This document shows, one piece after another, positions 6,807 to 10,306 of a DNA stretch of 10,306 nucleotides. Source of the DNA: Synechococcales cyanobacterium PMM_0002. Lineage in GTDB: Bacteria; Cyanobacteriota; Cyanobacteriia; Elainellales; Elainellaceae. The notes under the pieces are model-generated. The model was given only the letters and a program-made list of their open reading frames with translations. It did no database searches and was not told where the DNA came from. The position numbers and the translations under genes are program-made. The stretch covers positions 1-10,306 of the forward strand of contig CASBQX010000114.1 of assembly GCA_949127925.1 (NCBI GenBank), read 5' to 3'. The stretch's first letter is position 1. Each line of letters opens with the position of its first letter.

Positions 6807-6862
6807 TCTACAGTCCGCTTCATTACTACAGTCCAGTTCACTACTACAGTCCACTTCACTAT
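6807..6862. repeat. Three-copy 18-bp tandem repeat in the trmJ/DUF2256 divergent region
   Basis: CTACAGTCC recurs at 6808, 6826 and 6844, exactly 18 bp apart, followed each time by a variant of xxTTCAxTA. The second and third units are nearly identical. The array ends 5 bp before the DUF2256 start codon and lies upstream of both divergent genes. Because 18 is a multiple of three it reads as an in-frame peptide repeat (ITTVQF, TTTVHF) if a GTG at 6784 or 6786 is used, but that peptide is probably not made. Confidence 0.7.
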
Positions 6863-6866
6863 TACT

Positions 6867-7034
6867 ATGGGACGTTCCCGCTCCAAATTTGATCTGCCCA
6901 CCAAAGTGTGTCCGGTATGCCAGCGGCCATTTAGCTGGCGCAAAAAATGGGAAGATTGCTGGGATGAGGTGAAGTATTGCTCAGAGCGATGCCGTCGTCG
7001 CCGCGCCCAGAGCACCGATGCCGCTTCACAATAG
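6867..7034 (+). CDS. DUF2256 small zinc-ribbon-like protein
   Basis: This is a 55-residue basic protein with KVCPVCQRPFSWRKKWE and DEVKYCSERCRRRR. The paired CxxC (CPVC) and CxxxC (CSERC) cysteines suggest a bound zinc ion. The conserved core matches the DUF2256 family (PF10013), a group of short proteins of unknown function often found beside DNA-photolyase or housekeeping genes. The ATG at 6867 is preferred because family members begin close to the conserved SKFDLPTKVC segment. Longer GTG-initiated versions (6784 or 6786) would only translate the tandem repeat. No Shine-Dalgarno sequence is visible before any of these starts, so translation may be leaderless or weak. The gene is divergent from trmJ and precedes the asparaginase gene by 103 bp. 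Confidence 0.8.
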   Translation: MGRSRSKFDLPTKVCPVCQRPFSWRKKWEDCWDEVKYCSERCRRRRAQSTDAASQ

Positions 7035-7051
7035 CGCATTGCCCTTCGCTG

Positions 7052-7073
7052 TAGCGCAAGACTCCTCGCGCTA
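7052..7073 (+). terminator. Possible terminator after the DUF2256 gene
   Basis: A perfect 6-bp stem TAGCGC (7052-7057) / GCGCTA (7068-7073) with a 10-base loop, followed by ACGGGTTATTTTTA. The T-rich run begins five bases after the stem, further than ideal. A second TAGCGC at 7032-7037 could compete for pairing. Confidence 0.4.
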
Positions 7074-7137
7074 ACGGGTTATTTTTACGGCATTGCTGAT
7101 TGAGTTTCTAGAAAGTTTTCAGAAAAGGTAGTTCACC

Positions 7138-8097
7138 ATGTTGATGGGTCAGGTTCAGCCCAAATTGATTATTCATGGGGGAGCAGGCAGCTCTCTGCGA
7201 GGTAAAGGAGGTGTCGATTCAGTGCGGCTGTCGCTGTTTCGCGTGGTGGAAGAAGTGTATGGGCTGCTGTTGGCGGGTGCCAGTGCTCAATCGGCGGTGG
7301 TGCGCGGTTGCCAGTTAATGGAAGATGATCCCCGGTTTAATGCGGGGACTGGCTCTGTGCTGCAATCGGACGGGCAAATTCGCATGAGCGCGTCGCTGAT
7401 GAATGGGTCAGCTCAGCGATTTAGCGGTGTGATTAATGTATCGCGGGTGAAAAACCCAATTGATCTGGCGCTGTTTCTGCAAGATGCTAGCGATCGCATC
7501 TTGTCTGACCACGGTGCGGCGGAGCTGCTGCGAGAACTGAAGCTGCCGCTACACGATCCGCTCACCGAAATCCGCCTACAAGAATGGATTCAAGAACGCG
7601 CGGGCAACTTCTCACATGAGATGGCGGGCGTAGTGGCCGAGAAAGAGCTAGTGTCCGAAGCGGGACGGGGCACTATTGGCGTGGTGGCGCTCGATAGTGA
7701 GGGTCGGCTAGCGGTCGGAACATCTACGGGCGGCAAAGGGTTTGAGCGGATTGGCCGGGTGAGTGATTCGGCTACGCCAGCCGGGAACTACGCCACGCAC
7801 CATGCGGCTGTGAGCTGTACGGGCATTGGCGAAGACATTTTAGAAGAATGTTTGGCGGCGCGGATTGTGGTACGTGTAACCGATGGCCTATCGCTGCTAG
7901 AGGCATTGCAACGCTCATTTCTCGAAGCTGAGCAAAACCGCCGCGATTTTGGCGCGATCGCCCTCGACCGCACGGGTACCATTGCCTGGGGCAAAACCAG
8001 CGAAGTGCTGCTGGCGGCTTACCATGACGGCAAACAAATGGCAGATACGTTAGAGCTAGATGAGGGGCTGTTGACGGGCTGCTGCACCCCCGAGTAG
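7138..8097 (+). CDS. Isoaspartyl peptidase / plant-type L-asparaginase (Ntn hydrolase)
   Basis: This 319-residue enzyme would cleave isoaspartyl dipeptides and L-asparagine in the cytoplasm, recycling damaged or storage-derived aspartyl peptides. It is made as a proenzyme that cuts itself before a threonine. The expected site is Gly178-Thr179 in RGTIGVVALD, giving alpha (1-178) and beta (179-319) subunits with Thr179 as nucleophile. Other family landmarks are IIHGGAG (11-17), NAGTGS (68-73), TSTGG (195-199), GRVSDSATPAGNYA (206-219) and TGIGE (228-232). The length matches E. coli IaaA (321). The ATG at 7138 has AAGG nine bases upstream. An ATG two codons later is a minor alternative. In cyanobacteria such enzymes can also act downstream of cyanophycin breakdown, since cyanophycinase yields beta-Asp-Arg, but no cyanophycin gene is in the window. 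The ispD gene follows after 27 bp. Confidence 0.93.
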   Translation: MLMGQVQPKLIIHGGAGSSLRGKGGVDSVRLSLFRVVEEVYGLLLAGASAQSAVVRGCQLMEDDPRFNAGTGSVLQSDGQIRMSASLMNGSAQRFSGVINVSRVKNPIDLALFLQDASDRILSDHGAAELLRELKLPLHDPLTEIRLQEWIQERAGNFSHEMAGVVAEKELVSEAGRGTIGVVALDSEGRLAVGTSTGGKGFERIGRVSDSATPAGNYATHHAAVSCTGIGEDILEECLAARIVVRVTDGLSLLEALQRSFLEAEQNRRDFGAIALDRTGTIAWGKTSEVLLAAYHDGKQMADTLELDEGLLTGCCTPE

Positions 8098-8124
8098 GAT
8101 TGATGGCGATTAGCGAGGGATACC

Positions 8125-8820
8125 GTGTATTTGTTAATTCCGGCGGCAGGCTCAGGTAAACGGATGGGGAGCGATCGCAATAAACTATTGATGCCCCTGC
8201 TCGGCAAGCCGCTGATTACCTGGACACTGCAAGCGGCCAAGGCAGCAGAAACCATCCACTGGATTGGCATCATTGCCCAGCCGCACGAGTGGCAAGACTT
8301 CCGAGATGTGGTCAACAGCCTTAACCTCAGCCGTAGGGTGCGGTTTATTGAAGGCGGCAGCACGCGCCAAGAGTCGGTTTACCGAGGGTTGCAGGGGTTA
8401 CCCGCCGTGGCCGAACAGGTGCTAATTCACGACGGGGCGCGCTGTTTGGCCACGCCAGATTTGTTCAACCGCTGCGCCCAGAGTGTCCTCACCTATCCGG
8501 GGCTGATTGCCGCTGTTCCCGTCAAAGACACGATCAAAGTCGTTTCATCCACTACCCAGCTCGTGCAATCCACGCCCGACCGTAGCCAGCTCTGGGCAGC
8601 TCAAACGCCTCAAGGGTTTGAGGTAGAAACGTTAAAAAAATGTCACGATGAAGGGATGCGCCAGGGCTGGGAGGTAACCGATGACGCAGCCCTATTTGAA
8701 CACTGCAATCTGCCTGTCCATATTGTCGATGGCGAAGAAACCAACTTGAAGGTGACCACGCCGATGGATTTGGCGATCGCCGAATTTATCTTGAAAAGAA
8801 GAATGAGAGAACAAAGCTGA
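8125..8820 (+). CDS. ispD: 2-C-methyl-D-erythritol 4-phosphate cytidylyltransferase (IspD)
   Basis: IspD joins CTP and methylerythritol 4-phosphate to give CDP-methylerythritol, the third step of the MEP pathway that supplies carotenoids, phytol and quinones. The 231-residue protein shows the full set of family motifs: the nucleotide-binding loop IPAAGSGKRMG (5-15), GGSTRQESV (77-85), HDGAR (102-106), PVKDTIK (132-138), TPQGF (161-165), TDDA (185-188) and NLKVTTPMDL (207-216). The length is normal for the family (E. coli 236). The start is a GTG, with GAGG six bases upstream; no ATG fits before the glycine-rich loop. The short gap to the upstream asparaginase gene and the lack of an intervening terminator suggest cotranscription, although the two functions are not obviously linked. 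Confidence 0.95.
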   Translation: MYLLIPAAGSGKRMGSDRNKLLMPLLGKPLITWTLQAAKAAETIHWIGIIAQPHEWQDFRDVVNSLNLSRRVRFIEGGSTRQESVYRGLQGLPAVAEQVLIHDGARCLATPDLFNRCAQSVLTYPGLIAAVPVKDTIKVVSSTTQLVQSTPDRSQLWAAQTPQGFEVETLKKCHDEGMRQGWEVTDDAALFEHCNLPVHIVDGEETNLKVTTPMDLAIAEFILKRRMREQS

Positions 8821-9269
8821 GCTACAAGGACGTTGCCGACTGGCTATATTAACCACTCAGTGAATGTTTAAGCGGTAGTTTCACGCTAAAAGTTGTCCCC
8901 TTCAGTTCAGAAGACTCAATTAGCAGTTCGCCATTATGAGTTTCGACAATTCGTTTCACGATCGCTAAACCCAGCCCGGTTCCTGCTGACTTGGTGGAAT
9001 AAAAGGGTTGGGTTAAGCGCGGCAAAACATCGGTGGGGATTGGTACGCCGCCATTCTGAACAGAAATACAAACATATGCTACCGGACTTTCTACCACCGA
9101 CCACCGAATCGTTTCGGCGGGTTCAACCGCTTCACAGGCATTGCGAATTATTAGAACATTTCAGTCAGATCATCGATGCGGGTGGAATTAAACATTCAAC
9201 CACCCCCTTGACTCTCCCCTCGACTGGAGACTCCATGATAGATGCAGAACCTTTTGGCTAGCAGGCATC
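8821..9269. other. Region between ispD and the DUF305 gene
   Basis: Apart from the kinase remnant, this 449-bp stretch contains no supported gene. Overlapping forward frames here are shadows of the remnant. No clear terminator follows ispD. The promoter of the DUF305 gene should lie within about 9196-9269. I could not recognise a standard -35/-10 pair or a known copper-regulator site there. Confidence 0.4.
8849..9195 (-). pseudogene. Frameshifted remnant of a histidine kinase ATPase domain
   Basis: On the minus strand, an open frame of 82 codons (GTG 9097 to TAA 8849) encodes the end of a HATPase_c domain: SVQNGG, the F-box-like QPFYSTK, the G2 box GTGLGLAIVKRIVETHNGEL and a final beta strand with KGTTFSVKLPL. 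The same frame continues upstream of the GTG to about 9160 and gives RNACEAVEP, an N-box, before reaching a TGA. The neighbouring frame then supplies RIDDLTEMF (up to 9154), which is what should precede an N-box. A 1- or 4-base loss near 9154-9160 therefore split the domain. Another stop follows at 9196-9198, and nothing of the HisKA or sensor domains is found. The sequence resembles PAS/NtrB-like soluble kinases more than CopS-like copper sensors. Confidence 0.75.
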
Positions 9270-9947
9270 ATGCAACTCAAAAAACATCTGACTGGATTGA
9301 CCCTAGGGGGATTCACGCTACTTTCCCTCAGCATGGCAGGCTGTAGCACGAGTTCTCCAACCTCTGCCACATCTACGGCTGCATCTCCCGCCTCAGATGT
9401 GGCTCAAGGTGCCATGCCTGGAATGAATCACGGTGCAATGGACATGAGCCTCGGGCCTAAGGATGAATTTTTTGACCTGCGCTTTATTGATGGCATGACT
9501 CCTCACCATGAGGGTGCAGTAGTCATGGCAGAGGCGGCGCTGGAGAAATCGAAGCGCCCTGAAATTCGGCAGCTGGCGCAGGCAATCATTGCTGCCCAAA
9601 CCACAGAAATTTCGCAAATGAACAGCTGGCGAACCGCTTGGTATCCGCAGGCTGATGATACACCGATGATGTATAGCACCGAGATGGGGCACATGATGCC
9701 GATGTCGGCTGATGTCCGCGCCAGCATGATGATGAGCGGCGATTTGGGAGCGGCAGACGAGCAGTTTGATCTACGCTTTATGGATGCCATGCTGCCGCAT
9801 CACCAGGGCGCGTTGGTCATGGCACGGGAGGCGTTGGAGAACAGCGATCGCCCCGAAATTCAGCAGCTATCGACTGCCATTTTGAGTTCTCAGCAGGCCG
9901 AAATCGACCAGATGACCCAGTGGAAAAAAGACTGGTACGGTCAATAG
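9270..9947 (+). CDS. CopM-like lipoprotein with two DUF305 domains
   Basis: This 225-residue exported protein has a lysine-containing N-terminus, a hydrophobic stretch and a lipobox-like SMAGC, giving a likely lipidated Cys25. A Ser/Thr/Ala linker and a Met/His-rich segment (about 49-60, GAMPGMNHGAMDM) follow. Two copies of the DUF305 unit then occur at about 67-124 and 166-223. They are clearly homologous: FFDLRFIDGMTPHHEGAVVM versus QFDLRFMDAMLPHHQGALVM, each ending in W..xWY. Between them is another Met-rich stretch (TPMMYSTEMGHMMPM). DUF305 proteins such as CopM of Synechocystis bind copper outside the cytoplasm and aid resistance, so that role is inferred here. The copper-chaperone gene 86 bp downstream supports it. 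The ribosome site before the ATG is weak (AGCAGG). Lipid anchoring is less certain because Met is unusual at the -3 lipobox position. Confidence 0.88.
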   Translation: MQLKKHLTGLTLGGFTLLSLSMAGCSTSSPTSATSTAASPASDVAQGAMPGMNHGAMDMSLGPKDEFFDLRFIDGMTPHHEGAVVMAEAALEKSKRPEIRQLAQAIIAAQTTEISQMNSWRTAWYPQADDTPMMYSTEMGHMMPMSADVRASMMMSGDLGAADEQFDLRFMDAMLPHHQGALVMAREALENSDRPEIQQLSTAILSSQQAEIDQMTQWKKDWYGQ

Positions 9948-9997
9948 CAATCGGCAATAGCAATCGGCGATCGCAATCGGCGATCGCAATTAACAAT
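9946..9997. repeat. 13-bp tandem array built on HIP1
   Basis: Four units with an exact 13-bp period: AGCAATCGGCAAT, AGCAATCGGCGAT, CGCAATCGGCGAT and CGCAATTAACAAT. The middle junctions create two HIP1 octamers GCGATCGC at 9967-9974 and 9980-9987. The first unit begins on the last two bases of the DUF305 stop codon. The array fills the first part of the spacer before the copper-chaperone gene. Confidence 0.8.
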
Positions 9998-10004
9998 CTA
10001 GCGG

Positions 10005-10023
10005 CGCAGTAATTTGAACTGCG
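10005..10023 (+). promoter_or_regulatory. Inverted repeat just before the copper-chaperone start
   Basis: CGCAGT (10005-10010) and ACTGCG (10018-10023) form a perfect 6-bp inverted repeat with a 7-base spacer, ending 10 bp before the ATG. It could be a regulator site or an mRNA hairpin affecting ribosome access. No T-run follows, so a terminator is unlikely. I do not recognise it as a known copper-repressor operator. Confidence 0.35.
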
Positions 10024-10033
10024 GTTAAACTCC

Positions 10034-10228
10034 ATGACACTACAGCTTACAGTTTCCAACATGGCATGCTCTGCCTGTGCAGACACCATTACCAAGGCCG
10101 TGCAGGCCGTTGACCCAACCGCTGAAGTAACTGCTGACCCCAAAACAAAACAGGTCAACATTGACACTCAAGCGCCTGAAATGACCGTGCGCGAAGCGAT
10201 CGCCACCGCTGGCTATACCGCGACCTAA
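10034..10228 (+). CDS. Copper chaperone, Atx1/CopZ-like (HMA domain)
   Basis: This is a 64-residue single heavy-metal-associated domain. The metal loop MACSAC (10-15) gives the copper-binding cysteines C12 and C15. The ferredoxin-like beta-alpha-beta pattern continues to TAGYTAT. Length and sequence closely resemble ScAtx1 of Synechocystis, a 64-residue cytoplasmic chaperone that carries Cu(I) to the P-type ATPases CtaA and PacS for supply to plastocyanin and cytochrome oxidase. ScAtx1 has a histidine at position 61 that helps bind copper. This protein has Tyr61, as in many bacterial CopZ proteins. The ATG at 10034 leaves little room for a Shine-Dalgarno sequence and none is visible. It follows the CopM-like gene on the same strand, suggesting joint copper handling. 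No copper ATPase is in the window. Confidence 0.92.
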   Translation: MTLQLTVSNMACSACADTITKAVQAVDPTAEVTADPKTKQVNIDTQAPEMTVREAIATAGYTAT

Positions 10229-10265
10229 CCGTCCGTAGACCGATTCTAGACGTGCGTGAAACAGG

Positions 10266-10296
10266 GATGGTTTGAGCCAGATGCGCCCGAACCATC
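10266..10296 (+). terminator. Possible hairpin after the copper-chaperone gene
   Basis: GATGGTT (10266-10272) and AACCATC (10290-10296) form a perfect 7-bp inverted repeat with a 17-base loop, 38 bp after the stop codon. Only a weak T content follows before the window ends. It could be a terminator or simply part of a gene that continues past the edge. Confidence 0.25.
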
Positions 10297-10306
10297 TACC
10301 TTATGG

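Noticed and set aside
7105..7114. TTTCTAGAAA palindrome before the asparaginase gene as an operator
   Set aside because: A single 10-bp AT-rich palindrome without a second copy is too weak to call. It may be chance.
8893..9261. 122-codon forward open frame before the DUF305 gene
   Set aside because: It runs opposite the histidine kinase remnant, whose conserved boxes are readable on the minus strand. The forward product has no recognisable features.
10256..10306. Possible start of another gene (GTG AAA CAG GGA TGG, open to the window edge)
   Set aside because: Only 17 codons are visible, no ribosome site precedes the GTG, and the minus strand is also open over much of the same stretch, so neither direction can be supported.
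1..10306. CRISPR array, tRNA or defence system
   Set aside because: The tandem repeats found have no spacers of uniform length, and no cloverleaf-like sequence or known defence-gene motif was seen.

Overview
The window looks like a chromosomal stretch from a filamentous or Leptolyngbya-like cyanobacterium. The octamer GCGATCGC (HIP1) occurs well over a dozen times in 10.3 kb. The genes include a cyanobacterial-type NDH-1 subunit (NdhD), a PBP-A-type membrane-anchored class A beta-lactamase-fold protein, and a 64-residue Atx1-type copper chaperone. No tRNA, rRNA, CRISPR array or phage module was seen.

Layout. Positions 1-119 are the right end of a probable IS200/IS605 element: the last codons of a TnpB-like ORF, then an imperfect hairpin ending in TCAA. 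At 174-2096 (+) lies a 640-residue protein with an N-terminal PAPS-type sulfotransferase domain and two further regions, probably acting in surface polysaccharide or glycan modification. It converges on ndhD (2207-3895, -). Upstream of ndhD is a 63-bp block of nested inverted repeats (3908-3970). Next come a terminator-like hairpin (3995-4012) and the PBP-A-like gene (4036-5565, -). A gene-free stretch of about 285 bp follows, carrying three 13-bp direct repeats. Then comes a TrmJ-type RNA 2'-O-methyltransferase gene (5851-6732, -).

A divergent intergenic region of about 135 bp holds two unrelated tandem repeat sets. It separates trmJ from a small DUF2256 zinc-ribbon-like gene (6867-7034, +). 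A probable operon follows: an isoaspartyl peptidase/plant-type asparaginase (7138-8097, +) and ispD of the MEP isoprenoid pathway (8125-8820, +), 27 bp apart. Positions 8849-9195 (-) are a frameshifted, 5'-truncated remnant of a histidine kinase. The last block (9270-10228, +) is a copper-handling pair: a lipoprotein with two DUF305 units (CopM-like) and an Atx1/CopZ-like chaperone. They are separated by a 13-bp-period tandem array built from HIP1 and an inverted repeat next to the chaperone start.

Most genes are ordinary housekeeping functions with no single shared pathway. The parts that deserve a second look are the IS end and its possible guide-RNA junction, the multi-domain sulfotransferase, the Glu166-less PBP-A with a long basic cytoplasmic tail, the repeat-rich intergenic regions and the kinase remnant. 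I did not find convincing evidence for a wholly new multi-gene system.
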